Program-made: the position numbers and the translations under genes
Notes under the pieces: model-generated
What the model saw: only the letters and a program-made list of their open reading frames with translations
Told to the model about the DNA's origin: nothing
Database searches by the model: none
Part shown: positions 7,216-16,329 of the stretch, in pieces
Layout of the letters: each line of letters starts with the position of its first letter
How positions within the stretch are numbered: position 1 is the first letter of the stretch
NCBI GenBank assembly: GCA_031385325.1
Contig: JANNBJ010000118.1
Coordinates: 1-31,274 of the forward strand
Origin: SYFY01 sp031385325
GTDB taxonomy: Bacteria; Pseudomonadota; Gammaproteobacteria; Pseudomonadales; Azotimanducaceae
Reading direction: 5' to 3'
DNA length: 31,274 nucleotides

Positions 7216-8523
7216 TCATGCGTAGGCGAGTTGGGCGCGACGATAGCTTTCGGCGTAGGGCTTGCGCCCAAGCCACAGCAGGCTGCAGCCGAGAATGCCA
7301 AAAAACAACACCAGTGTAATGATCGAATAACGGATGCCTTCCGGACCGGGGAAGATCGCCGTGTTGAAATACCCGGCCAGTGGTGGGCCCAGCATCATTC
7401 CGAATGAACCCACCAGCATGTTGATGGCGGCGACCTGCGCTCGAATCGTCGGCGGCGCAATCACCGGTAGTGCGCCGGCTGCGATGCCAAAGGGAGAGTT
7501 GATGAACAGCATCGCGGGGGCGTAGAGAATGAAGGCGGTGGTGGGATCAGGTGCAAACTGGACTGCCAGGATCGCGGGAATGGCCAGTGCACCACCGATC
7601 AAGCCTGCAGTGATGTTGGCATCGGCTCGTCCACGACGCTCAAGCGTTCGACCGAGCCAGGCGATCATCAGCGGCCCCATGGCACCGAAGACCGCAAAGA
7701 TCCAGCCGAAAGTCTGCGACGCATCGGCTGCTTCCAGGTGATGCACGCGCACAAAAAACGAGACCGTCCAGAACACAAACGCGTAGCCCATCAGGTTGAG
7801 AGAAAGAAATCCAAGATGGTGAAATGCGAGGGTTTTTGTGTTCTGGCGATAGAAGAGAAGCACTTCGCCAAAGGCCATGCGAGTGCCACTGGGCGCGACC
7901 CGCCTGACCGGTTCTGGCATCAACAAGAATGCCAACGCAAGAAAGAGCCCGGGAGCGCCGAGATACACGAATGTTTGCTGCCATGGCTGCAGCGGTCCGA
8001 TGCCGGGAATGGTCATCGGCGGCAGGTCACTAACCAGATTCAGTACCACGCCGCCGATGACAAAGGCAATCCCGGAACCAAGGATGGGGCCAAGTTGATA
8101 GATGCTCATGGCGAGCGGTAAACGTTCACGGGGGAAGTAGTCGCCGAGCAGAGAGTTGGTGGCGGGGGTCAAGGTAGCCTCGCCGACGCCAACACCCATG
8201 CGTGCCAGGAGTACCTGCCAGAAGTTCTGTGCGAGCCCGCAAGTGGCCGTCATCACGGACCAGAAACCGACCCCGATACTGATGATGACCGTTCGATTGC
8301 GGTTATCCGCAAGCCAGGCGATGGGCAGAGCCGCCATGGCATAGAAGACGGCGAAGATGCCGTACAACCAACCGATCTCGGAGTCCGAGAGATCAAGATC
8401 GTGTTTCATCGGCTCGACAACGATGGCGACTATCTGCCGGTCGACAAAGGAGACCAGAGAGGCGAGCACTAAAAGTGCCAGTACGCTCCAGCCAACGATG
8501 GGTCGTGGAAAAGGCGTGGTCAA
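7216..8523 (-). CDS. MFS transporter, Spinster-type
   Basis: A 435-residue major facilitator with about 12 hydrophobic spans. The N-terminus (VGWSVLALLVLASLVSFVDRQIVAIVV) and the segment GVGEATLTPATNSLLGDYF in the fifth span resemble the Spinster-like subgroup often found beside P450s and acyl-CoA enzymes in Proteobacteria. Motif A is IAWLADNRNRT in the loop after span 2. Translation must start at the TTG at 8523: an in-frame TAA is immediately upstream and AGGA lies at suitable spacing. It is the first gene of an MFS-P450 operon. Direction and substrate are unknown; uptake or export of a lipid-like substrate fits the context. Confidence 0.88.
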   Translation of the reverse strand: MTTPFPRPIVGWSVLALLVLASLVSFVDRQIVAIVVEPMKHDLDLSDSEIGWLYGIFAVFYAMAALPIAWLADNRNRTVIISIGVGFWSVMTATCGLAQNFWQVLLARMGVGVGEATLTPATNSLLGDYFPRERLPLAMSIYQLGPILGSGIAFVIGGVVLNLVSDLPPMTIPGIGPLQPWQQTFVYLGAPGLFLALAFLLMPEPVRRVAPSGTRMAFGEVLLFYRQNTKTLAFHHLGFLSLNLMGYAFVFWTVSFFVRVHHLEAADASQTFGWIFAVFGAMGPLMIAWLGRTLERRGRADANITAGLIGGALAIPAILAVQFAPDPTTAFILYAPAMLFINSPFGIAAGALPVIAPPTIRAQVAAINMLVGSFGMMLGPPLAGYFNTAIFPGPEGIRYSIITLVLFFGILGCSLLWLGRKPYAESYRRAQLAYA

Positions 8524-8810
8524 TTAGCTGTTCCTGCCGTTTTTAGATGAATGGTGTTCACAGGATTGATCATCAGTCGTTCTCACCGGATGTGTGATGA
8601 CCGTCGCTGCACGTGCGTGATGCAACCGCTTCGTCAATCAGCGCTGATGACTTTTCATCGATATCGCTGTACTGAAAAGCAGTCCGGCGACATGGTGATT
8701 TGGCGATGAGGTGAGCCACCTTGTTCAAGCGTCTGCCCTTTGCGGATCGAACAAATTGCGTGGGCATTACATCACAAACGATGAGAGTCGGTTTGTCTAG
8801 ACTGGCGGAC

Positions 8811-11800
8811 ATGCCAACGGATGGGCTTCCCGGAAGTTCCTTGAAACAATCCAGTTCCGACAGAAGACGCGAAGTCCGTACTCCGGTAGTACAGGACGCG
8901 CTGGTCCATTTCCGTAATGGCAAGTCGTGGGTCTGCACCATTCGCGATTTTTGCAGCGCGGGTATGTTCATCAAGGGTGACCCCAGCGCCCTGCGTCAGT
9001 CCATGGGTGATGTTGATGATGGCGGCATGCTCGAGGTTCACTTTGCGGCCAGCGATGCACAGGGTCGCAGCCGACACTTCCACGTGGTGGGCAGGGCAGC
9101 CAGGCGTCTGGACGATGCCATTGGTCTGCATTTCGCTACGGGCCTCGACAAGGAAATACTGGCGGCGCTCGCGACTCGAGCAGTAACAGACGCGCCTGTT
9201 GTTCGCGAAGTGCGAAGCGCTCCTCGATCGACCAGCGGAAGTGATCAGAGCTTTGATTCCACCAAGGGCAGAAAACTCGCGGTTGCGTGCAGCAAGGCCG
9301 CGGAAGTCGCGCTCGGCAAACTGGCCGATGAGTTCTTTGCGCTGTTTGATGAAGAGCTCGACGGTTGTGAACGACGTGCATCTTCAATGCAGGAGCGGGA
9401 ATCGTTTGGCATGGCAAAACGATTGCTGCCCAGAGCCGACAAAGAAATACGTTCGCGATTTGTTGGCTGGATAGTCGAGCTGTTGTGTGAACAGAAGGCA
9501 CCGTCTGGATTTCGCATGTCGGAAGCGACGAAACCAGCCCCAGCTGAGCCGGTTGCTGTCGCGCCAGCCAAATCATCCAGATTTGCTACCGCCTCGAATC
9601 TGACGCTGGTCGAGAAAGAAGAGTTCGAACAGTGGCTGGTGGTTGCCGAAACCGTTTCATACATCGAACAGGAACTGCAGGACGAAATACTGATCTTGCG
9701 ATCCTGGCTCGGCAAATTGCAGCCCGCCTGGAAAAACAAGGATGCCAACCCGGTATGTCCTGCCGTGGTGGCACGCAGTCTCAAACAGGCGCTATTGCCT
9801 TTGCAGCTGCGCGAAGAGGTTATCCGTGTGGCGTTTGGCTGCTTTGCGCGAATTGCGCACTCACGCCTCGGTGCGTTCTACGACAAGCTCATTTCCAGTC
9901 TGGAAAAAACCGGGCTGTTCCCAAGCATTGAATCCGTGGTCAACGAACAGCTCAGACAACACGTGCCGTCTGCACCCTCGCGCGCCGGAAGTTCGCGTGA
10001 ATCGGCTGCGCAGCAACAGAATGCAGAAGACACCGGCTTTCGCGAGGATACCCAACACAGTGATGCCGCAACGTCGAGTGTCGGTCGAATTCTGCAGCTG
10101 GGACGAGACACGCAACAGCCTGCAAGTCAGCCGGCAAGCGGTGCGGGGAATCCGACGGTGGATGTCGATACCGTACTCGGTTTACTCGCTACCCTGCAGA
10201 ACAAGGCAGCCGTTTCCGGCGATCAGTTGGGCGACGTCGATCTCAAGACGCTATTGATCCAGCAGCTGTCAGCCGCCACGGGGCGCGCGGTGCAATTACC
10301 TGCGGGCAGCGAGGCGTCACTCGATGTCGTGGATTTCTTTGTGGAGTCCGTGCAGGAAGACGAACTGCTGTCCCGATCGCTGCGCAATCTGGTTCGCAGG
10401 CTTGAAATCACCCTCGGCAAGGAAGTGCTGCGCAATCTGGGATCGAATGCCGATGGGCTGTTGCCGCATCCGGCAATACAGATGCTCCATCAACTTGAAG
10501 GCGTCGATGGTGGTGATAACAACCTGCAGGAAAACCAGAGTGTTGCCGGTGACCAGGTGGCGACCATTCTGACGCGCCTGATGAACGATTGGGACGGTAA
10601 TACCCGCGCCTTTGAAGATGCGGTGCAGCAGATGACGCCGCTGGTGGACCGCCAGAAAAAAATCTATACCCGCAATGTCGAGCGCGTGATCAGCGGATGC
10701 GAAGGACGCTCACGCTTGCGTCGTGCCCGACAGGTTGTACTGCGCCGCTGTTCAGAGTTACTGGACGGGCATGAAGTGCCATCGCTCCTGATACAGATCA
10801 TCAATCCGTCCTGGCGCAATCTGCTCGTCAATACCGCACTCCGGCATGGCGTCCGATCGATAGAGTGGAAGCAGCAGCTACAGGTGCTCCAGCGATTGGT
10901 CCATCGTCTCGATCCGCAGACTCGTGACAAATATACGAACACAGCGGACGATGGCAGTGCGGAAGTTCTGGTGCGTTGTCTGGCGGACGGGCTGGTTTCC
11001 ATTGGTTCAACCTCTGATGGAGGCCTTCTGGATCGGCTCAGGCTGCTGCTGGCCGGGGACTTTGCTCAGGACCAGTTGGTCTGCATTGAGCCGGGTCAGC
11101 TGGCACACTTGTTCGGTTGGGTGGACTCCACGCAGTCGCACGAGCCGATGCCTCCCAGCAGGGATGACCGGGAGCGTGCTCGCTGGCTCGACAACCTGCG
11201 GCGTGCCCGAGTGCTGCAGACGGGTACCAGCGTCAAATTTGTTGCGCCGGACCAATCCGCTCAAGTCGCCGCTCAGATTGCCATACTGGCGTGGGTTGAT
11301 GCAGCGGGCGAACACTTTGTTTTTGTCAATCGTCGCGGCTTGCAGTCACATGAACTCAGTCTTGGTGACGTTACCGATGCACTGCATTCGGGCGGCATGA
11401 CCATTCTCGATGGATACGACACGTCACTGGTTGATCGGGTGAGCGACAGGATGGTGCATCGGGCGCACTCCCGTGTCACGGCCGGCACACAACAGGATGA
11501 ATTGACCCAGATCGCCAATCGGAAGGCGCATGAGCGTGCCGTTGACAAGGCGCTGGATCTTGCGAGGCAAAGCGATTCGACACACTGTGTATTGCAGATC
11601 GACCTGGATCGATTCCGGATGTTCAATTCTGCCGTCGGTTTTGACGGCGGAGATCAACTGCTCAAGCGGATCGCCCGTCTGATCGAGGAAAATGCTGATG
11701 GTCTGGATGCGTCCATTGCCCGCATCGGTGCAGACGAGTTTGGTGTGGTGTTGCTCGATACCGACATCACGCAGGGGATGCAGCTCGCCGACACACTCGT

Positions 11801-12797
11801 CGCCGCGATTCGCGACACGAACATCAACTGGAAAGGTCAGCTGAACGGGGTTACGGCCACCATCGGTGTTCTTGGAATTGACCGGGGCACGGAAGATAGC
11901 CGGCACGTATTGAATAATCTTGCGGGTGCCTGTCGACGAGGCAAGGATCTGGGTGGCGATCGTGCGTGCGCATATACCGAAAATGATGAGACGCTCAGGG
12001 CCGAACAAGAGGTCATGCAACTCGCCAGCCAGATCGAAAAACACCTGGCCGATGGCAGGGTACGTCTGAATGTTCAGCTGATTGCCCCCGCGGATGGCAA
12101 TCTCTCGTTGCTGCCTCACCATGAAGTTCTCATCACGTTCACGGATGACGAGGGGAATACCGGTTCGCCAGTGAAGTTCATTGAAGCTGCCGAGCGGCAT
12201 AGCAAGATGCCGCTGGTGGACAGATTCGTGGTGTCCGGTGTCCTCGGCTGGATGGGCAAGCACCCCGAGGCGCTCGACGGAACGTCTGGTTTTTCGATCA
12301 ACCTGTCGGGTCAGTCAATGATCCAGGAAGACTTCCTGAGCTTTGTGCTCGATCATTTCGAAAAGAGTGGCGCATCACCACAGAAGGTCTGCTTCGAAAT
12401 TACGGAAACAGCCGCCATAGGCAATATGTTCCGCGCCACCGAGTTCATGCAGAAATTCAAGGTCATGGGATGTCGTTTTTCGCTGGATGATTTTGGCAGC
12501 GGTATGTCCTCATATGGCTATCTGCGCAAACTACCGGTCGACTATCTGAAGATCGATGGCTCTTTCGTGAAGAACATGGCGAATGATGAAGGTGATCGGG
12601 CGGTGGTTCGCTCCATCAACGAAATCGGGCACTTTCTCGGCAAGAAGACGGTGGCGGAATACGTCCACGATGATGCTACGCGGCAGCTCGCGTGCGAAAT
12701 CGGCGTCGATTACCTGCAGGGTTGGGCCATCGAAAAACCGAAACCGATCGATCGTCTGCTTGACCTGACGGCAGAGGTCGTCGCGAACGCAAGCTGA
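8811..12797 (+). CDS. PilZ-DUF1631-GGDEF-EAL cyclic-di-GMP protein
   Basis: About 1328 residues from the ATG at 8811; an ATG at 8781 or TTG at 8721 would add 10 or 30 residues. An N-terminal PilZ domain (about 18-125) shows the RRREVR c-di-GMP-binding arginines. Its second motif reads DFCSAG, with Cys where the usual D-x-S-x-x-G has Ser. A long helical region follows, with DUF1631-type segments such as LLPHPAIQMLHQLEGV. The GGDEF-like domain starts at DELTQIANR (896), and its signature is GADEF (973-977), so cyclase activity is doubtful. The EAL domain keeps catalytic residues: EVL (Glu1105), NLS, FEITET (Glu1196), DDFGSG (Asp1226-Asp1227), LKIDGS (Lys1247) and LQGW. It is thus a probable c-di-GMP phosphodiesterase with a c-di-GMP sensor. 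It is monocistronic and divergent from the MFS-P450 operon across about 290 bases in which I see no clear site. Confidence 0.9.
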   Translation: MPTDGLPGSSLKQSSSDRRREVRTPVVQDALVHFRNGKSWVCTIRDFCSAGMFIKGDPSALRQSMGDVDDGGMLEVHFAASDAQGRSRHFHVVGRAARRLDDAIGLHFATGLDKEILAALATRAVTDAPVVREVRSAPRSTSGSDQSFDSTKGRKLAVACSKAAEVALGKLADEFFALFDEELDGCERRASSMQERESFGMAKRLLPRADKEIRSRFVGWIVELLCEQKAPSGFRMSEATKPAPAEPVAVAPAKSSRFATASNLTLVEKEEFEQWLVVAETVSYIEQELQDEILILRSWLGKLQPAWKNKDANPVCPAVVARSLKQALLPLQLREEVIRVAFGCFARIAHSRLGAFYDKLISSLEKTGLFPSIESVVNEQLRQHVPSAPSRAGSSRESAAQQQNAEDTGFREDTQHSDAATSSVGRILQLGRDTQQPASQPASGAGNPTVDVDTVLGLLATLQNKAAVSGDQLGDVDLKTLLIQQLSAATGRAVQLPAGSEASLDVVDFFVESVQEDELLSRSLRNLVRRLEITLGKEVLRNLGSNADGLLPHPAIQMLHQLEGVDGGDNNLQENQSVAGDQVATILTRLMNDWDGNTRAFEDAVQQMTPLVDRQKKIYTRNVERVISGCEGRSRLRRARQVVLRRCSELLDGHEVPSLLIQIINPSWRNLLVNTALRHGVRSIEWKQQLQVLQRLVHRLDPQTRDKYTNTADDGSAEVLVRCLADGLVSIGSTSDGGLLDRLRLLLAGDFAQDQLVCIEPGQLAHLFGWVDSTQSHEPMPPSRDDRERARWLDNLRRARVLQTGTSVKFVAPDQSAQVAAQIAILAWVDAAGEHFVFVNRRGLQSHELSLGDVTDALHSGGMTILDGYDTSLVDRVSDRMVHRAHSRVTAGTQQDELTQIANRKAHERAVDKALDLARQSDSTHCVLQIDLDRFRMFNSAVGFDGGDQLLKRIARLIEENADGLDASIARIGADEFGVVLLDTDITQGMQLADTLVAAIRDTNINWKGQLNGVTATIGVLGIDRGTEDSRHVLNNLAGACRRGKDLGGDRACAYTENDETLRAEQEVMQLASQIEKHLADGRVRLNVQLIAPADGNLSLLPHHEVLITFTDDEGNTGSPVKFIEAAERHSKMPLVDRFVVSGVLGWMGKHPEALDGTSGFSINLSGQSMIQEDFLSFVLDHFEKSGASPQKVCFEITETAAIGNMFRATEFMQKFKVMGCRFSLDDFGSGMSSYGYLRKLPVDYLKIDGSFVKNMANDEGDRAVVRSINEIGHFLGKKTVAEYVHDDATRQLACEIGVDYLQGWAIEKPKPIDRLLDLTAEVVANAS

Positions 12798-12854
12798 TCC
12801 TTCGATGTGTGCGCTTGTCACGCGATCGGATTCAACAACAAGAGCTGTCCCGAA

Positions 12855-13313
12855 TCACTCCGCTGCCATCGAATAGGGCGCGGATTCTTCCACCTGACAG
12901 AACAGGGTCTGGAACTTCCAGCCTTCGACAGTTCGCACATAACTCTCTCGATACCAGCCGATGATGCGCTGATAACGAACCTCGTCTGCGGCGACGTTTT
13001 CCGTGTACAGCATGATCAGTCGCCAGTGACCGGTGGCGCGATCCGCCTGAACCTCAATCACCGGATTGATGGCGTGGTGAGCCGAGTTACGGATGCGCCC
13101 GCTGGTTCCGACCGCTGCCAGAAAAGCCTTGATGGCTTCGCGTCCTTCCGCCTTCCCCATGACTGTGGCTTCCCAGGTTGCGTCTTCGGCAAACAGTGGT
13201 CCCAGTTTTTCCGGATTGTGGTTGTCGTCACAGGCGGCGCAGTACAACGCCTTCAGTTTGCGAATGGCTTCGATGTCCTCGAGGACCTGAATGCGTTGTT
13301 CGAGTGTGTTCAT
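12855..13313 (-). CDS. SnoaL/NTF2-like domain protein
   Basis: 152 residues, one complete cone-shaped NTF2-like domain. The N-terminal helix (LEDIEAIRKLKALYCAACD) is followed by the FAEDATWEA strand and GREAIKAFL, then HHAINPVIEVQADRATGHWRL, the usual curved sheet of SnoaL-like proteins. The family includes isomerases, dehydratases and hydroxylases of polyketide and steroid metabolism as well as non-catalytic binders, so no reaction is assigned. The ATG at 13313 follows GAGGG at good spacing. It diverges from the SDR gene over a 181-base spacer that should hold both promoters, though no strong -35/-10 pair stands out. Its end converges on the c-di-GMP gene 57 bases away. Confidence 0.82.
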   Translation of the reverse strand: MNTLEQRIQVLEDIEAIRKLKALYCAACDDNHNPEKLGPLFAEDATWEATVMGKAEGREAIKAFLAAVGTSGRIRNSAHHAINPVIEVQADRATGHWRLIMLYTENVAADEVRYQRIIGWYRESYVRTVEGWKFQTLFCQVEESAPYSMAAE

Positions 13314-13494
13314 GTGCTTGCCCTCTGGGTCACTGAAACAGATCTGGCGAGATCGTACCGGGAAAATGCAGGTTTAGCGGTTTCCTTTCTGGAAGGCCAG
13401 TTTTTGTTCCCCTCTCTCTTCTCACTGCCTTCTGTTCAATCCTTGCGCTTGTTATGGTGCAGCGCTTCAAGATTTCGGGTGGGGTGGGGAAGGC

Positions 13495-14277
13495 ATGGCA
13501 TTTTCAGGATTCGATCTATCGGGACGCGTCGCGCTCATCACAGGGGGCAATGGCGGCATCGGTCTGGGCATGGCCAAGGGTCTGGCCGAAGCAGGATGTG
13601 AAATCTGCATCTGGGGAACCAATCCGGCAAAGAACGAAAAAGCCCTCGCCGAACTTGCGGCGATCGGTCCGAAAGTCAGTGCGTTTGTTTGTGATGTCGC
13701 CGATGAGCACGCGGTTGAGTCGACGTTCGCCGCCAGTCTCAAGACACACGGTCGTATCGACGGATGTTTCGCCAATGCAGGTGTTGGTGGTCGTAACACT
13801 GCGTTCGACGAAATGACCACCGAGGAATGGGATCGGATCATCAGCGTCAATCAAAGCGGCGTGTTCTATACGTTCCGGGCGGCCACCCGCCACATGAAGG
13901 AACGGGCGCTGCAGGGTGATGCGTTTGGCCGACTGGTCGGGACGGCGAGTCTGGCTGCGATTTCTGGCCAGGCGCGTGGTGAACACTATGCGCAGAGCAA
14001 AGGTGGATTGGTCGCCATGATCAAGGCACTGGCGGTGGAATACGCGCGTTATAACGTGACTGCGCACACGCTGCTGCCGGGCTGGACAGAAACGGACATG
14101 ACCCAGGGTGCCTTCAGTAATCCGAAGTTCGTTGAAAACGTGTTCAAACGAATGCCCGTTCGACGCTGGGGCAAGCCTGCGGATTTCGCGGCGATCGCGA
14201 TTTACATCATGAGCGAAGCCAGCAGCTTCCATACTGCCGAGACGTTTCTGATCGATGGCGGGTATTTTGCGTACTGA
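13495..14277 (+). CDS. Short-chain dehydrogenase/reductase
   Basis: 260 residues, a classical SDR. The Rossmann nucleotide motif is TGGNGGIG (16-23), NAG (94-96) stabilises the sheet, and the catalytic set comprises Ser152 in GTAS, Tyr165 and Lys169 in YAQSK. The C-terminal DGGYF close is typical. Gly/Asn after the Gly-rich loop and GTNPAKN after the second strand do not clearly decide NAD versus NADP. It probably oxidises a hydroxyl or reduces a ketone of a secondary metabolite or hydroxy-acyl compound. The ATG at 13495 sits close behind a GGGGAAGG stretch. It may be transcribed with the MFS gene 137 bases downstream. Confidence 0.92.
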   Translation: MAFSGFDLSGRVALITGGNGGIGLGMAKGLAEAGCEICIWGTNPAKNEKALAELAAIGPKVSAFVCDVADEHAVESTFAASLKTHGRIDGCFANAGVGGRNTAFDEMTTEEWDRIISVNQSGVFYTFRAATRHMKERALQGDAFGRLVGTASLAAISGQARGEHYAQSKGGLVAMIKALAVEYARYNVTAHTLLPGWTETDMTQGAFSNPKFVENVFKRMPVRRWGKPADFAAIAIYIMSEASSFHTAETFLIDGGYFAY

Positions 14278-14414
14278 GACCTCGTGAGAAGAGGTGGTTC
14301 CACAGCTGTTCCTGCTCCCGCCGGCTTTCCGGATGCTGGGTGTTCCATTGGGATTGCAGTCGTCGTACACGTGGAACTGATTACCCCGGCTCGCTCTGAT
14401 CGGAAGGCCACCTG

Positions 14415-15671
14415 ATGAGTGATCAGGGCCGGTCGATCGATGTTTCCGCCGGCATGCGACGACTGCTTGCATCGGAAGCCACTTCCAATTTTGGTTCGAT
14501 GTTGTCGCGGCTGGCGATTCCATGGATTGCCGCACTGGTGCTTGAGGTGACACCGCTGCAGATGGCATGGCTGGTGATCGCCGATGTCGTGGCTGGCGCG
14601 GCCGGCAGCCTGTTTGTCGGCAGCCTGGTGGATCGAACGAACAAGAAAAACCTGATGATTGCCAGCGATCTGATACGCGCCGTTGTTATCGGTGCGGTAG
14701 CTGCCTTGTTATTCATGGAGTCGTTGTCGTTCTGGATTCTGGTGCTGCAGTCGGCGGCGAACGGTGTGCTCGCCATGGCGTTTTCCATCGCCCGATCTGC
14801 GTGGCTCGCCGAGCACGTTCCGCATGGCGAACTCACGGTGCGCAATTCGCAGATGTCTGCCGCGTCGAGCACCTCCGAGTCGGTTGCATTTGCATCCGGT
14901 GGCTGGATCTATCAGTGGCTCGGGCCGATGTTTGCGTTGGTGAGTGATGCGGCGTCGTACGTGATTTCGGCGTTGTGTCTGCGCGGGCTCCCGGAGTTGC
15001 CGCAGCCCGTTGGCCTGCGTGAATCTGCCAGAGGCAACTGGATCGAGGAAGCGATTGCTGGCTTCAGGCTGGTGGCCGAAAGGCCGGTGCTTCGTTCGCT
15101 TGCGGTGTGTGATGTTTTCCTGGCACTCGGCTTCAGCATCACCGGCGCCAGTTACATGATCTTTGTGTCGCGAGATCTGGCCTTCGAGACGGGTCCGCTC
15201 GGATTGATCTTTGCAACCGGTGCCCTGGGCTCGCTGGCCGGCGCCGCAATCGCTTCGCGTCTGGGGAGCGCCCTGGGTAGTGGCAACGCGTTGGCAGTCG
15301 GACTGCTCGCGGCTGGGTTCGGTGCACTGCTGATTCCGCTGGTACCTGCTGCAGGACTGCTTGGTGCCTTGTTACTGATCGGCCATCAGATCATTGGTGA
15401 TTCAGGCAGTGTTGTCGCCATGATCCACAGCCGCACACTCAGGCAGGTTCATTCGCCGGCAGCCATTCGTGGGCGGGTCGATGCGGCGCTGCGAGGAATC
15501 AGTCAGCTTGCCACGCTGATTGGTGCGTTGGCTGGCGGGCTGCTTGCGACGATGTGGGGTACTCGGGCTTCACTGTGGCTGGCTGCGGCGGTGATCCTGG
15601 TCGCCGCGCCATTAGTCTGGGGACTGTTCAGAGGGAGTGATCTGCAAGAAATTGTGTCACCACCCGATTGA
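14415..15671 (+). CDS. MFS transporter, MFS_3/EntS-like exporter type
   Basis: A 418-residue major facilitator with about 12 spans. The start (SAGMRRLLASEATSNFGSMLSRLAIPWIAALVL) and motif A GSLVDRTNKKN are typical of the MFS_3 group that includes the enterobactin exporter EntS and putative macrolide efflux proteins. The ATG at 14415 follows GGAAGG at 7-base spacing. The 3' end overlaps the end of the convergent alpha/beta hydrolase by 44 bp. The substrate is unknown and nothing here indicates siderophore synthesis. Export of a metabolite is the likeliest role. Confidence 0.85.
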   Translation: MSDQGRSIDVSAGMRRLLASEATSNFGSMLSRLAIPWIAALVLEVTPLQMAWLVIADVVAGAAGSLFVGSLVDRTNKKNLMIASDLIRAVVIGAVAALLFMESLSFWILVLQSAANGVLAMAFSIARSAWLAEHVPHGELTVRNSQMSAASSTSESVAFASGGWIYQWLGPMFALVSDAASYVISALCLRGLPELPQPVGLRESARGNWIEEAIAGFRLVAERPVLRSLAVCDVFLALGFSITGASYMIFVSRDLAFETGPLGLIFATGALGSLAGAAIASRLGSALGSGNALAVGLLAAGFGALLIPLVPAAGLLGALLLIGHQIIGDSGSVVAMIHSRTLRQVHSPAAIRGRVDAALRGISQLATLIGALAGGLLATMWGTRASLWLAAAVILVAAPLVWGLFRGSDLQEIVSPPD

Positions 15672-16329
15672 ACTCGTCGGGCCGATCCAGATTGGCCGTG
15701 TGTCCTGCATTGTCGATGATCACCTTGCGAGCACCGGGAATCTTCGCCGCCATGTAGTCGGTGGCCTTGAGGAACGGTGTGTCGTTGGCACCGGCGAGCA
15801 CCAGGGTTGGTACAGCAATGCCTGGCATTGAATCCAGTACCTTCGAATCCTGCTGGGTGAGGATGCCGCGTGCGGCCAGTCGCAAGCCCGTGCTCGTGTG
15901 TTTCTCGCCGGATTCGATGGCCATCCGGTTCCAGCCTTCCCGAGCTTCGTCGTTCCGATAACCGGGACCGGTGTCGAATATCAGCAGGCCACGTACACGA
16001 TCGGTGTGGAAAACGTTGAAGGCGAGCGACAGGTAACCACCGAGCGACAGACCACCGATCACCGCCTGCTCGATCTGCAGATGATCAAGCAGTGCGGCCA
16101 TATCGTGCATGGTGTTGTCACGCGAGTACAACGCAGGATCATCCGGTGCGCCAGAGCGACCATGGCCACGCACGTCCCAGAGGACGAGCGTGTGTCTGGC
16201 CGCCAGCGCGGCGATGTTCGGCGCCCACATCTGAGTGTTCGCCGAATAACCGTGGGTCAGCAGGATCGCTGGACCACTGCCGTGGACTTCGTAGTAGAGA
16301 TCGATGTCACCGCGAGTCAGGAGTGCCAT
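15628..16329 (-). CDS. Alpha/beta-fold hydrolase
   Basis: 233 residues. The catalytic triad is complete: nucleophile Ser95 in GLSLGG, Asp183 in GANDTPF and His210 in NAGHTAN. The oxyanion region is LTHGYSANTQMW, and DVRGHGRSG follows the third strand. Family members hydrolyse esters, lactones, enol-lactones or C-C bonds; the specific reaction is not predictable. Its ATG shares one base with the TAA of the upstream acyl-CoA dehydrogenase gene (TAATG), so the pair is translationally coupled and probably serves one pathway. The 3' end runs 44 bp into the convergent MFS gene. Confidence 0.9.
   Translation of the reverse strand: MALLTRGDIDLYYEVHGSGPAILLTHGYSANTQMWAPNIAALAARHTLVLWDVRGHGRSGAPDDPALYSRDNTMHDMAALLDHLQIEQAVIGGLSLGGYLSLAFNVFHTDRVRGLLIFDTGPGYRNDEAREGWNRMAIESGEKHTSTGLRLAARGILTQQDSKVLDSMPGIAVPTLVLAGANDTPFLKATDYMAAKIPGARKVIIDNAGHTANLDRPDEFNRVVTQFLADHSL

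Noticed and set aside
6304..7407. A 367-codon plus-strand frame opposite the P450
   Set aside because: It lies almost wholly antisense to a P450 with complete motifs, and its product shows no domain. It is an artefact of GC-rich codon structure.
8573..8974. A 133-codon minus-strand frame between the MFS and c-di-GMP genes
   Set aside because: Its second half is antisense to the PilZ domain, and the composition is not protein-like.
13516..14568. A 350-codon minus-strand frame opposite the SDR
   Set aside because: The SDR on the other strand has all catalytic residues and a proper start. The antisense product has no recognisable pattern.
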